A stretch of DNA of 34,323 bases from an uncultured Candidatus Saccharibacteria bacterium (GCA_947095985.1 CAMUPZ010000004.1:1-34323); one strand, 5' to 3'. Positions 16,463-24,879 are shown, counted from the first letter of the stretch. The notes: generated by a model from the sequence alone, not told the origin. A program made the numbers and translations.

Positions 16463-17314
16463 CTATTTAGCCTTCAGAACCTGAATAGCTGACTTCTTTT
16501 TCTCAAAGACGAATGCATCGTAAACGACACGACCGTTGACGTAGTAACCACTGGCAGCTTCTTTGAACTTGCCCTGATTGTAATCAGCCAGATGCTTTGG
16601 AGCTGCTGCTGCTTGTTCGTGAGTCAAGATCAAATCCACGTCTTTTGGTAGATAGATATCTGGCACTTCGATCACCAAACACTTGTCGATAGTTCCATAG
16701 TTACCATCGCGGCGGCTCTTTGCAGTCACATCGCTTGCTGGAGTAAACTTGTCATCCAGCTTGATGCGTGCGTAGAATGTAGCTGAAGCAAATGCCACGC
16801 GACCGTTAGCAGGCACTAGAGCATTAGTCTGAGCCGTCATCAAGCTAGTAAACGTTTCATATGCATTAGCGTTTGTAGTAGCTTTAACGGTAGCAGTACC
16901 AGCAGTAGCCAGAACGCTCAGATTATGCTTGTCCAAAGTCGGGTAGATAACATCCTCCATCTGTGTACGCATAATCTCACTTGCGTCCAGAGACCCATCT
17001 TTAGAGAAGTGTGCATCTGCTGCGTCAATCGAGATAGCAAAGTATTCATCTTTTGTAGCAGTGACAACTTGCTCTTTGTTTTGAGCAGCCTGGTATTCAT
17101 AACCAAAACCACCAACACCTTTAGCGCCACCAGTAGGCTCTTTTCGAGAGGTGTAGTCGCGCAGAGCTTGAGCGGTCGTTGAGTAGATCTTAAATGTTTT
17201 AGTTGTGCCACCGACTACTTCGTATTTACCTTTGAAGGCAGGTGCAGTCAGAGACTTTAATACATATCCCTTGTCAAGGATTTTTGAGTATGCTTGTGGT
17301 AGATTCACAGCCAT
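16463..17314 (-). CDS. Major capsid protein
   Basis: 283-aa head protein. It follows the scaffold gene and has an AAGGAG site. The sequence is typical of a compact HK97-fold capsid protein: N-terminal arm, an EIMRTQMEDVIYPTLDKHNL spine-like helix (about residues 113-132), Ala/Thr-rich beta segments and a C-terminal VNGRVVYDAFVFEKKKSAIQVLKAK. Position after portal and scaffold and before the strong hairpin fits the most highly made virion protein. Confidence 0.8.
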   Translation of the reverse strand: MAVNLPQAYSKILDKGYVLKSLTAPAFKGKYEVVGGTTKTFKIYSTTAQALRDYTSRKEPTGGAKGVGGFGYEYQAAQNKEQVVTATKDEYFAISIDAADAHFSKDGSLDASEIMRTQMEDVIYPTLDKHNLSVLATAGTATVKATTNANAYETFTSLMTAQTNALVPANGRVAFASATFYARIKLDDKFTPASDVTAKSRRDGNYGTIDKCLVIEVPDIYLPKDVDLILTHEQAAAAPKHLADYNQGKFKEAASGYYVNGRVVYDAFVFEKKKSAIQVLKAK

Positions 17315-17330
17315 TTTATGTTCTCCTTAT

Positions 17331-18143
17331 TTAGTTAAAAAAGTTTTCTACAAATGTGTTTTCGTCATCATCGCTAGACGTTGACGTGCCGCCAGCGTTC
17401 ATCACTGCGGCAGATTGTTTTGTTTTTGATATTTTTTGGCTACCGATTCTAATACCTTCTGCGCGTACATCAGCTAAAGCAGACATAAACTCATACAACT
17501 TCATATCTGCTGACACTGGCACACCCTCCTCATTCAGTTGTAGGTTAGCGGCCTGCATGTACAGCTGAGTGGCTTTATCGGTAAAGTTTGCGTCGTATTC
17601 TGGCGATTTCTCATCGAATACAGGGTAGTCTTTGAGCAACTCGACTCTATCAAGTGCGATATTGTACTGAAGGTCAGCAATATCAGCTTGAACTTGATTG
17701 AGTTCAGTCTGGTGCTTATCAATCTCTTGATTGTAGAGAAGTGACTGCACTGCGGCGTCTTGTGGGTCTAACCCCATAGCCTCTAGCTGCTCTGGTGTCA
17801 CGCGATTTTCGTTGATCTGCTGCTGAAGCTTTGCAATACCTTCATATTGAGAGACTTCCTGCTGTAGCTCGTTTCGGCGTGCTACCAATCCTCGAATTTC
17901 GTTATTCAGCTGAGCCGTACGCTCTTCTGCTTTCGGAAACTCTGGCTTCTCTTCGGACTTATCTTCAGATTTGTCCTCAGTTTCTGTTTCTTGGGTTTCG
18001 TCTGTTTTGGACTCACCCTCCGACTGTTCGCCCTCTTCCCAGAAGCCGTTTTGGAAATCAAGGTTGTCGGTTGAACTGTCTGATGTTGACGACACATCTG
18101 CCGCGTTCTGGCTGGTATTTACGTCTGTAGTGGTATTTTCCAC
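17331..18143 (-). CDS. Capsid scaffolding protein
   Basis: 270 aa, strongly acidic N-terminus (residues 1-75 rich in Ser, Thr, Glu, Asp), a long coiled coil (about 76-165, EIRGLVARRNELQQEVSQYE) and a C-terminal part ending DDDENTFVENFFN. This is the usual make-up of a head scaffold, made just upstream of the capsid protein. The start is GTG behind an AAGGAG site at 8 nt. Confidence 0.75.
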   Translation of the reverse strand: MENTTTDVNTSQNAADVSSTSDSSTDNLDFQNGFWEEGEQSEGESKTDETQETETEDKSEDKSEEKPEFPKAEERTAQLNNEIRGLVARRNELQQEVSQYEGIAKLQQQINENRVTPEQLEAMGLDPQDAAVQSLLYNQEIDKHQTELNQVQADIADLQYNIALDRVELLKDYPVFDEKSPEYDANFTDKATQLYMQAANLQLNEEGVPVSADMKLYEFMSALADVRAEGIRIGSQKISKTKQSAAVMNAGGTSTSSDDDENTFVENFFN

Positions 18144-18221
18144 GGTGTTTACTCCTTTTATTTAGTTATTTACGACCTTTTACATCGGTGCGCAGATGAG
18201 AGTTCAAGGAGATGAGCTCTA

Positions 18222-18260
18222 GGCTGATGGTGATAAAACCAACAAAAAACACCACCAGCC
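18222..18260 (-). other. Stem-loop in the gap before the scaffold gene
   Basis: An 11-bp stem (one GU pair) closes a 17-nt T-rich loop in the minus-strand RNA between the 63-aa gene and the scaffold gene. No U-run follows, so it is more likely an mRNA-processing or stabilising element than a terminator. The rest of 18144-18270 holds only the scaffold ribosome site. Confidence 0.4.
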
Positions 18261-18270
18261 TGCAACCCAC

Positions 18271-18462
18271 CTAAAACAACTTCTCTAGTCGATACGCTCC
18301 TTTCTCGCCAAATAAATACACTCCGAGCGGAAGAATTGCGGTCAAACTTGGATCGTCCACACAGATCAAAACTCTGCCTTCTTGCTTGAATTCATGACTC
18401 TTTAAAAGAGATTCAGTCTCAAGCGGCTGCTCTAATTTGTCTCTCACGTCTTTCTTATCCAT
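18271..18462 (-). CDS. Hypothetical 63-aa protein of the head module
   Basis: Small protein of unknown function, MDKKDVRDKLEQPLE at the start and a hydrophobic C-terminal half (LPLGVYLFGEKGAYRLEKLF). Its ATG overlaps the end of the 98-aa gene, so it is coupled to the portal operon. It could be a small virion or assembly factor from position only. Confidence 0.6.
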   Translation of the reverse strand: MDKKDVRDKLEQPLETESLLKSHEFKQEGRVLICVDDPSLTAILPLGVYLFGEKGAYRLEKLF

Positions 18463-18751
18463 TTGTTTTCTCCACCTGCTCCTGAATCCATGCCTTCAGT
18501 TCCGTCAAGTCATTGACACGCCATCTTGCAGCAAGTAATTGAACTTTTAACGACTCTTCTGAAGTCTCAGGATTCATAGTCAGTTGATTGATGTTTTGCG
18601 CTAACTGGATTTTTTCGTCCATACCTTTTAGAAGAACCTGAAGTACATCAATCTCTTTCTGAGCGGCTACTCGCTCCTTCTTTTCCTTTTCTTTTCGTTC
18701 TTCTGGAATACCCCAAGAAAGCCCGGTGTTTGGGATTAAATCGTTATTCAT
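18455..18751 (-). CDS. Hypothetical 98-aa helical protein after portal
   Basis: Highly charged helical protein (ERKEKEKKERVAAQKEIDVL, about residues 18-37) ending WIQEQVEKTNG. It overlaps the portal stop and the next gene, so all three are coupled. A small head-assembly or scaffold helper is possible. Family not recognised. Confidence 0.6.
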   Translation of the reverse strand: MNNDLIPNTGLSWGIPEERKEKEKKERVAAQKEIDVLQVLLKGMDEKIQLAQNINQLTMNPETSEESLKVQLLAARWRVNDLTELKAWIQEQVEKTNG

Positions 18752-20384
18752 ATTGCTCCTCGCTATCGGCTATGCCGTTATTGTTTTGATCAGGATCAAT
18801 AATCAACTCTTCAGGGTCATCTACACCGGACTTAGTAATCATTCGCTTTAATAACTGATCTTTGCGGATATATTGACCTAATTCAGGGTCAGACTGAACC
18901 AGTTCTAGTATTCCCTTTAGGTTTTCCATCGATTGTTCGTCATCTTTGAGCTTTGAAGTGGACGCATCAACCTTGAACTTAAATCCCTTTATTTCTTGGC
19001 TGTAATCAACGGTAGCTGTAGTTGCATTAAAATTAGGATCTTCAACTTTTCGGCGCTTAATATATTCCTGGGTGAGCTCAATTGTCTTCGTGCCTTCAGA
19101 TAGCGCAAAATGAATATTGAGCATCGTTTCGCAGACATCACCAAACCAGTCTTCGAACTGTTTGCGAAGATAATTATCACTAATACTTGTACGTTCCTGC
19201 TGAGCTTTAACACCGCTATCTGTTCGAGAAAAGCCAGGATTGCCGACTTCAGCAGATATACTGGTATCATTAGCGTTGTTTATATTTAAGATCTGGCTTT
19301 TAATGAGCCCATAGTTATTCGAGAAGTTATTTAATGCATGTGTAGAAATATTAACTGGTGAAATGCTTGCGTTAGGATCTGTCCCTAAATCCCAAATAGC
19401 GTTTAATTTATATCTGATCGTTGAAGTATCAAATGAGCCTCGCTTGATCAGTGGTGGATTTAATCCTAGAGCTTCTGCATACTGATACATTTGTATCTCT
19501 GAATCGAGCATGTTTTGAAGACCTGCCACAAGCTCCACTGCACCACGTCCAATCGGACTGAACATGTCCATGTCGTGATACAGGAAATGAATTGGAATAA
19601 TGCCTCTCGGATCAGGATTGACAGTCGAGTAAACAATCTCTTTATTGTCTGGACTATAGCCGTAAAATAACGCGCCCTTCCCCTTTTGGAAGGCAAAAAT
19701 AATCTCAATACCGCCCATCTCAAGCCCTAGAGAACGCTCAGCAGGAGTTTTGCTTTCATTATCCTTCTCTTTAGCTTGTAGATTGACAAGCTTATCTAGA
19801 CGCCAGCCACTCTTTATTCCCTGTTTATTGAGTTGTTTTTCGCGGTAAATTAGGTACTTAATATCATTTGGCTGATACCACGCCCGTAAGAAAATAACGT
19901 TACAGTCTTTGTCGTAGACTTTTCCAGATTCTAAGATAACGTCTTTTATGTATGGTAATTTGAAGTCTGCACCAAAATAATCTCCGTGTTGTGCATAGAA
20001 GCAATATGCAGGCTGAGCTCCATACGTCATGGATTTACTCGACGCTCCCCAGGACTTCTGTAAGACGCTACCAGTTGTGTTTGCGTGCGGAATAATATCT
20101 TCTGTAAGATCTAAGTTAGCAATACCAGCCAAATCTTTATCTTTGTCTAAACTCGTCACTAAGCCCGTAGGAATCTGCTGAATTACACTTTTAGGACGTG
20201 ACTGAATATAGCTAGCGGTTGTACCATCTGTCATATCTGGGAAGCCCGATGGTAAATTATTTTTAGGCTTATTAAGAGCAATACGCTCGTATTCATCAAC
20301 TTTTGCTAATGCTGAAGCGTATTTTTTCTTGCTATCCTCATATGCGTCGCCGATATTCTTTTCATCGACATAAGAAAAAGCCAC
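18744..20384 (-). CDS. Portal protein
   Basis: 546 aa, the dodecameric DNA gate at the capsid vertex and binding site for terminase and adaptor. The size and the long helical segment around residues 345-420 (NNFSNNYGLIKSQILNINNA, then RTDSGVKAQQERTSISDNYL) are typical of portals. The acidic C-terminus (DPDQNNNGIADSEEQYE) resembles a calcium-binding-like repeat. The start is GTG with a GGGAG site. It follows TerL and the 95-aa gene and has a promoter of its own at 20459-20487. Confidence 0.8.
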   Translation of the reverse strand: MAFSYVDEKNIGDAYEDSKKKYASALAKVDEYERIALNKPKNNLPSGFPDMTDGTTASYIQSRPKSVIQQIPTGLVTSLDKDKDLAGIANLDLTEDIIPHANTTGSVLQKSWGASSKSMTYGAQPAYCFYAQHGDYFGADFKLPYIKDVILESGKVYDKDCNVIFLRAWYQPNDIKYLIYREKQLNKQGIKSGWRLDKLVNLQAKEKDNESKTPAERSLGLEMGGIEIIFAFQKGKGALFYGYSPDNKEIVYSTVNPDPRGIIPIHFLYHDMDMFSPIGRGAVELVAGLQNMLDSEIQMYQYAEALGLNPPLIKRGSFDTSTIRYKLNAIWDLGTDPNASISPVNISTHALNNFSNNYGLIKSQILNINNANDTSISAEVGNPGFSRTDSGVKAQQERTSISDNYLRKQFEDWFGDVCETMLNIHFALSEGTKTIELTQEYIKRRKVEDPNFNATTATVDYSQEIKGFKFKVDASTSKLKDDEQSMENLKGILELVQSDPELGQYIRKDQLLKRMITKSGVDDPEELIIDPDQNNNGIADSEEQYE

Positions 20385-20458
20385 TGATTACTCCCAACGT
20401 AAAAATTACTGTTATGTAATCATCACGCTGGGCTTTCCCAGTAGCTTGTTACGCGTCT

Positions 20459-20487
20459 ATAATATCATATTTATTTTTTAGTGTCTA
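20459..20487 (-). promoter_or_regulatory. Promoter upstream of portal
   Basis: TAGACA (20482-20487), 17-bp spacer and TATTAT (20459-20464) on the minus strand. Two small hairpins (CTGGG/CCCAG and ATTAC/GTAAT, the second followed by TTTTT) lie in the leader before portal and may tune read-through from the terminase genes. Confidence 0.6.
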
Positions 20488-20772
20488 CAGCCTTGAACTT
20501 TTATCCAGAATAGTCTTCTTTACCATTTGCGGCAGTCCTGTGTTTTTATCAATTCTGACGTTCAATGATATATCTAGACACTCACCACTCTCTGCCTGTT
20601 TTATGAGATCGTCAAATTCCTGTCGTACTTCATCAAAGCTACTAACTTTCACAGGAATCGTAAATGAACGGATGCTTTGAGCAGTCATATAGTCTCTTAT
20701 CTTCCTAGTTTCTTCAACCTCTACACCATCTGTAACGTATTTGTTTTTAACCTCACCAAATCTTAACTCCAT
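20485..20772 (-). CDS. Hypothetical 95-aa protein between TerL and portal
   Basis: Unknown function. It overlaps the TerL stop, so it is coupled to it. Charged, mixed alpha/beta composition (KVSSFDEVRQEFDDLIKQAE; LDISLNVRIDKNTGLPQMV), no membrane segment. Probably a packaging or head-morphogenesis accessory, by position only. Confidence 0.55.
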   Translation of the reverse strand: MELRFGEVKNKYVTDGVEVEETRKIRDYMTAQSIRSFTIPVKVSSFDEVRQEFDDLIKQAESGECLDISLNVRIDKNTGLPQMVKKTILDKSSRL

Positions 20773-21938
20773 AATTGTGCTAGATCTCCTGACATTTGAA
20801 TTATTGGCTTCTGCTCATATTTTGGCTTTAAAATGCTAGACAGCTTATATCTCACAGCGTCTAGAGCGTGGTCAAAACCACCTTCTGGAACATTTATAAT
20901 TTTGCCGTCTTTGTCTGTTTGCCATAAATAATTTCTATACTCTTTAATTAAATTAGTGCTTTGCTTGGTGACAGAGACGCTTTGCTCTTGAACATAATTT
21001 ATTCCCTGCAAAATAGATCCGGCGCCCTTTTTCGCAGCTACAACAGACAAACCGTATAGTTTTAATTCATCAATCGACTTCGGCTCTGCTGAATCTGCTA
21101 CTATTACTCCAAATTCCTGATTATTCATAAATGAGGCGATTTGCTGGTTGCTCATACCTTTTCTGTAAAGAACCTCATCTAAGACATATCCTCCGTTGTA
21201 ATAATAGACTGCGACTATAGCGGTTGGATCGTTTGAATAACCAAAATCCAATCCATAGCCTTCTAATCGGGCTTCGTGAGGTATTTCGTCTATAATCCTC
21301 CAGCCTTTGTATATTCTGCCTTCAACTTCTCCTAATTGACCTAATCCGTAAACAGTCCACCAGTTTTTATTTAATTTGTGAGCCTCGATGTCTTTTACGA
21401 TTGTTTCAGGTAGACCTTCATTATCCTTATAGGTTACTGTAATCATTTCTACGTCATCACGTGTATTTAATAAGTCATAGAACCAGAACTCGTTTGTAGG
21501 GTTCCAATCTAACCAAATCTCTAATCGTGTACGCACTGCTAATTGGTCAAACGATTCATAAGCTACGTTGTTGCACTCATTTATAAATAATCGATCACGA
21601 CGTGGGCCACGCACCTTACTTGGCTGATCGGCACTGAAGAACTCTATCTTTGAGCCTGTTTCAAATGTATAAATAGAGTCTGTAGCATTCCAGGCTGACT
21701 CCTTCCAATAGCCATGCTCCTGCATAATATTCTTAAAATCACGCATAGCACCCCTTTTAAGGTGTGGAAATGATTCGGATACGACACTAGTTAAAGTCGG
21801 TCGCTTGTCTTTCTGAGCCTTGCTGATGAGTATTTGAAGAATAGATATAGTTTTGCCAGCTGATGTCCCACCACACACGCCACGGATACGCTTTGTCATC
21901 TTAGCCAGCTTTTTTGTTGAACTGGTCAAGACGAACAT
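20763..21938 (-). CDS. terL: Terminase large subunit
   Basis: DNA-packaging ATPase and nuclease, 391 aa from the ATG at 21936-21938, which overlaps the TerS stop (TAATATG) behind a GGAGG site; a TTG-started 401-aa version has no support. ATPase: Walker A GGTSAGKT (residues 23-30) and Walker B-like RDRLFINECNN. Nuclease: DFGYSNDPTAIVAVYYY and GVIVADSAEPKSIDEL supply RNase H-fold acidic residues. Length is near the usual 400-450 aa. Confidence 0.92.
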   Translation of the reverse strand: MFVLTSSTKKLAKMTKRIRGVCGGTSAGKTISILQILISKAQKDKRPTLTSVVSESFPHLKRGAMRDFKNIMQEHGYWKESAWNATDSIYTFETGSKIEFFSADQPSKVRGPRRDRLFINECNNVAYESFDQLAVRTRLEIWLDWNPTNEFWFYDLLNTRDDVEMITVTYKDNEGLPETIVKDIEAHKLNKNWWTVYGLGQLGEVEGRIYKGWRIIDEIPHEARLEGYGLDFGYSNDPTAIVAVYYYNGGYVLDEVLYRKGMSNQQIASFMNNQEFGVIVADSAEPKSIDELKLYGLSVVAAKKGAGSILQGINYVQEQSVSVTKQSTNLIKEYRNYLWQTDKDGKIINVPEGGFDHALDAVRYKLSSILKPKYEQKPIIQMSGDLAQLWS

Positions 21939-21939
21939 A

Positions 21940-22344
21940 TTATTGTTCGCCCTCCACCAAATCACCAAGAATCGGTTTAGGAAGCTTGAGATGAACTTCC
22001 TTCTTTTCGGTTATTCGCTGCTTAAGCTTATTATACTCTTTGATTGCTGACATCTTAGCTTTGAAGTCGGCATCTTGTGTGATAAGCTTCTCCATTTGCT
22101 TATCGACAAACTGGTCATTCAATCCACCAGCTTCAAATAGCTCGTCTATCCTCTTTAAAACGTTAGCGTTAGTTAGTAGCACCGAAGCTCGGTTTCGTGC
22201 TGTATTATACCAATTAGGCTTTGTTTTATCAGGCTCATAAGCTTCTATATAACTTTGAACACCATTGCCAAAAAACTCTCTATCACTAGCATAGAGTTGA
22301 CAGAATCTTTCCTGTTTTGGATTTAGCTTTCTATCCGCCACCAC
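21940..22344 (-). CDS. terS: Terminase small subunit
   Basis: 134-aa DNA-recognition subunit for packaging. LNPKQERFCQLYASDREFFG and YIEAYEPDKTKPNWYNTARNR, then LLTNANVLKRIDELFE, match the helix-turn-helix N-terminal domain of Terminase_2-type small subunits; the C-terminus is a helical oligomerisation region. The start is GTG after GAGG. It is directly upstream of TerL, in the usual order. Confidence 0.88.
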   Translation of the reverse strand: MVADRKLNPKQERFCQLYASDREFFGNGVQSYIEAYEPDKTKPNWYNTARNRASVLLTNANVLKRIDELFEAGGLNDQFVDKQMEKLITQDADFKAKMSAIKEYNKLKQRITEKKEVHLKLPKPILGDLVEGEQ

Positions 22345-22419
22345 TTTACCTCATTTTCAAAATACACAAGAACGTTTTACTTCAGAGTTGCGTTCTTTCA
22401 ACTCACATACTGTACTTAT

Positions 22420-22428
22420 ATTATATCA
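22420..22428 (-). promoter_or_regulatory. Extended -10 promoter for the terminase operon
   Basis: TGATATAAT on the minus strand, an extended -10 (TGn plus TATAAT), about 75 bp before the TerS start, just after the stop of the 78-aa gene. No good -35. The same nonamer occurs in the plus-strand promoter at 31846-31854. Confidence 0.6.
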
Positions 22429-22432
22429 CATC

Positions 22433-22669
22433 TCATTTATTTAATAAATCTCTGCCTTTTTTCATATCCTCACCCACAAGTCTTTTTACCTCAGCTAAAC
22501 ATCGTCTAAAACCAGTTCTCCAGCCATCATTAAAAGACTCATTCATAGACACTATATTGTATGTTTTAGGCAACTGACTTACGATAGACTTGGCTCTTGA
22601 GGCATTATCTTCGATATAAGCTTTTAGTTCTGCTATTGATTCATCAAATATTTTATCGTCCATTATCAT
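22433..22669 (-). CDS. Hypothetical 78-aa protein
   Basis: Last gene of the early/accessory set before the terminase promoter. Helical, no membrane segment; FNDGWRTGFRRCLAEVKRLVGEDM at about residues 46-69. Start chosen at the first ATG (of two, three codons apart) behind a GGAAAT site. Function unknown. Confidence 0.6.
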   Translation of the reverse strand: MIMDDKIFDESIAELKAYIEDNASRAKSIVSQLPKTYNIVSMNESFNDGWRTGFRRCLAEVKRLVGEDMKKGRDLLNK

Positions 22670-22692
22670 ATTTCCTCGATCTATCCATTATA

Positions 22693-22770
22693 TTAGCTTA
22701 GCCCCTCTACTTCCTTAAACTTTTCAGCAATGTCCTTGACGTATTCACTGTCATATTCGTCTTTGCCGGT
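22693..22770 (-). pseudogene. 3' remnant of a 110-aa-family gene
   Basis: Directly after the TrpRS-like gene, in another frame, lie 25 codons reading DEYDSEYVKDIAEKFKEVEG then LS-stop. The gene at 25255-25587 ends GSEYVKDVAKKLKEVEGLR, so this is the tail of a lost paralogue. There is no start or body. It marks a deletion or recombination junction near 22770, where the TrpRS frame also ends early. Confidence 0.7.
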
Positions 22771-23458
22771 TCACTAGTGTTTTATATAATCTTACAATCG
22801 CTCGCTTTAGATCGTAGTTACTCATGTTTTCAATATTAGACCGACCACCCAACTCTATGTATATGTTTCTCAAATTTGCCAGTCCTTTGACGTCAGTGAC
22901 TGCTTTCATGATCTTGCGCTCGTAATCTTCATCATCCAGGAATAAACACGACTTTGGCTCGGACTTACTCATTTTACGATCAGGATGCCTTAAGTCCATA
23001 ATCTTGGATTTTGTATAAATTGGATCTGGACACTTCAACCCAACCCGCGGCAGGATATCTCTTGCGAATTCGATATGAGGACGCTGATCTTCTCCAACGA
23101 TTACTCTATCGTAGCCTGCAATGTCTAGAGCCATCATCACTGGATATATGTACATTAGCGCGGTCTTTTCTTTAACCTTATACTGCGGCATGGCATTCAG
23201 TAAGTGGCTAGGTGTTACGGCTAGCAGCTTAGCTAGTAAGGCGACATCCAATTTCTGCTCAACAACTTGACTACTCAACTTGAACATTCTGAGTACACTC
23301 AATGCTTGCTCCTCATATTCAGGTTCTGCCAATGGCGCGTGATGTTTAGCTATCAGGATATCTGCCTTGTATTCTATTGCTGGCTTTATCACGCTGACAT
23401 AATGCCCTAAATGCAATCTGCCTGACGGGCGAAAGCCTACTATGGTATTTTTACTCAT
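22751..23458 (-). CDS. Shortened tryptophanyl-tRNA synthetase-like protein
   Basis: Class I aminoacyl-tRNA synthetase, 235 aa from the ATG at 23456-23458 (GGAG site). HIGH motif is HLGH (residues 16-19, in FRPSGRLHLGHY); VGEDQRPHIEFARDI (about 121-135) is the TrpRS active-site signature; KMSKS is at 162-166; then DYERKIMKAVTDVKG. TrpRS is usually about 325-340 aa with about 130 residues after KMSKS. Here only about 69 remain, so much of the anticodon-binding helical part is absent. The end abuts a remnant of another gene, so a deletion may have cut it. It could be a decayed gene, or a trimmed enzyme with another RNA substrate. Confidence 0.82.
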   Translation of the reverse strand: MSKNTIVGFRPSGRLHLGHYVSVIKPAIEYKADILIAKHHAPLAEPEYEEQALSVLRMFKLSSQVVEQKLDVALLAKLLAVTPSHLLNAMPQYKVKEKTALMYIYPVMMALDIAGYDRVIVGEDQRPHIEFARDILPRVGLKCPDPIYTKSKIMDLRHPDRKMSKSEPKSCLFLDDEDYERKIMKAVTDVKGLANLRNIYIELGGRSNIENMSNYDLKRAIVRLYKTLVNRQRRI

Positions 23459-23481
23459 ATCTTTCTCCAAATTATCAATTT

Positions 23482-23760
23482 TTAGCTTAACCTCCTAGGA
23501 TAATCTCTGAGAGGAGAGTAGGTGTCGATTGGTCGTCTATAGCGTGCGGGCATAGGACTGTATATAGTATTAGCATATGCACGCGCCTCACGCGCTTCAC
23601 GAAGCTCCTTTTGATTACTAGCAAAAGAAATAATCTTATTAAAGTGCTCGTTCACCTCTCTTATATATCCGCCACATTGATGAGCAAATCCATATGCACC
23701 ACGAGATCTTAGGGTTCTTCCGCACTTATCACACACTGTAGTTGTAGTATCCTGTTTCAT
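23482..23760 (-). CDS. Small zinc-ribbon protein, 92 aa
   Basis: CDKCGRTLRSRGAYGFAHQCGG (residues 9-30) gives a CxxC...HxC zinc-binding pattern; the rest is basic and Arg/Tyr-rich (MPARYRRPIDTYSPLRDYPRR), suiting nucleic-acid binding. ATG behind a GGAGG site, 23 bp before the TrpRS-like gene. Family not recognised. Confidence 0.6.
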   Translation of the reverse strand: MKQDTTTTVCDKCGRTLRSRGAYGFAHQCGGYIREVNEHFNKIISFASNQKELREAREARAYANTIYSPMPARYRRPIDTYSPLRDYPRRLS

Positions 23761-23821
23761 TATTTATTCCTCCTTCCACCAACGCCATCTCTTGTCCTAG
23801 TGATAGTTGTATTCTATCCAT

Positions 23822-24244
23822 TTATGACACTTCCTTTAACTTGCTTAGTACTCTATCTATGGTTAACCTAAGATCAATAGAATATTCATAATTGCGTATA
23901 TTCTCGTGACTGTAAACTTCAGTAGCCCGAAATAAATATTCACTGATCATTGAATGCATGACTTGCTCCAACGAGTGAGTACACATCAAATCGCCATCCT
24001 CTAGTGGAGTATTGCTGAACACATCCCAACAACATCGGTTTCTCAGCCATGTGAGTGCAAATTTTCCATTAGTGTGCTTAAACACCGCTACGCCACCACT
24101 GGCTAAACTATTATGTTTATAATCGTAAATAACATACTCATATTTATCCTTGTGGTCACTTAGTACAGATAGGATATTTCTATCTAGCTTTTGAAAATTA
24201 GGGTTATTAATTCGTGATTTAGCGTAGAGTTTATAAATTTTCAT
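23822..24244 (-). CDS. Accessory protein, paralogue of the 110-aa family
   Basis: 140 aa from the ATG at 24242-24244 (a TTG 12 nt upstream is possible). It shares with the 25255-25587 product the layout YEYVIYDYKHNS...GGVAVFKHTNGKFAL...CCWDVFSNTPLEDGD...YSLEEII-like...LSKLKEVS. Function unknown. A third copy survives only as a remnant at 22693-22770, so this family has spread within the accessory region. Confidence 0.65.
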   Translation of the reverse strand: MKIYKLYAKSRINNPNFQKLDRNILSVLSDHKDKYEYVIYDYKHNSLASGGVAVFKHTNGKFALTWLRNRCCWDVFSNTPLEDGDLMCTHSLEQVMHSMISEYLFRATEVYSHENIRNYEYSIDLRLTIDRVLSKLKEVS

Positions 24245-24267
24245 TAATATGTCCAATGATTTCCATG

Positions 24268-24660
24268 TTACTTATTTTCCTTCCATTTAAATGTAAGAGG
24301 ACCAAAGGTAAACTCGCCTTTCTCATTGATGCCAAGTCCTACTTCTTCAATTTTATATAGGATATTGTTTCTATCCGTGTAAGTAAAATTTGGAGCAGCG
24401 TCTCCGAATAATCTTTGAGTAAACTGCATCAGATCAATTATGTCTGGCAGTCTATTTTCTGTTATCTTTTTATCAAGCTCAGTAAACATGTCTGACGCAG
24501 CTTTAATACCACGTTTGTATTCTTCCTCTAGTAGTTTCTGAATCTGCTTCTTCGCTTCAGTGATTTCACCGCCAACTTTGCGCTTCTCACCACGTTGAGC
24601 TATGGCTTCATGTTCTCGGCCGAGTTGATATTGCGCGAATAGAATGTCATCTAGTGTCAT
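24268..24660 (-). CDS. Hypothetical 130-aa protein
   Basis: Charged, helical N-terminal half (EHEAIAQRGEKRKVGGEITEAKK, about residues 16-38) and a beta-like C-terminus (FGPLTFKWKENK). Its ATG is fused to the previous stop (TAATG) in a junction identical to that of the gene before (see the 22-nt repeat). Function unknown. Confidence 0.6.
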   Translation of the reverse strand: MTLDDILFAQYQLGREHEAIAQRGEKRKVGGEITEAKKQIQKLLEEEYKRGIKAASDMFTELDKKITENRLPDIIDLMQFTQRLFGDAAPNFTYTDRNNILYKIEEVGLGINEKGEFTFGPLTFKWKENK

Positions 24661-24879
24661 TATTTCTCCTCCAACAGCTGTTCATGTTCTCTAATCAGCT
24701 TCATAATACTTTCGACAAAATCACTCTTTATACAGTTAACTTCTTTGCAAAAATCGTCTGGGTCAACTTGCTTATGCTCGTACATCAGGGTTAAATCGCC
24801 AATCCTAAAAGATAGATTGTCTACAACAAACTTGATACGAGCCATTAAGTCTTCGTCTGTCATTATTTCTCCTCCAACA
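24655..24879. repeat. Two identical 22-nt stop / ribosome-site / start junctions
   Basis: 24655-24676 and 24858-24879 are identical over 22 nt. Each encodes the last codons of one gene (LLEEK, stop), its neighbour's GGAGGAG site and the ATGACA start. The two copies flank the 67-aa gene exactly, so homologous recombination between them would delete or duplicate it. Confidence 0.85.
24660..24863 (-). CDS. Hypothetical 67-aa protein
   Basis: Small acidic helical protein (MTDEDLMARIKFVVDNLSFR; ends LIREHEQLLEEK). It is bounded at both ends by the same 22-nt start/stop junction, so it behaves as an exchangeable cassette. Function unknown. Confidence 0.6.
   Translation of the reverse strand: MTDEDLMARIKFVVDNLSFRIGDLTLMYEHKQVDPDDFCKEVNCIKSDFVESIMKLIREHEQLLEEK

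Noticed and set aside
20763..21968. 401-aa TerL from TTG
   Set aside because: The ATG at 21938 follows GGAGG and forms the usual overlap with the TerS stop.
22751..23470. Recoded UGA (Trp or Gly) explaining the TrpRS gene
   Set aside because: Genes end cleanly at UGA with coupled starts, and no conserved protein continues past a UGA.
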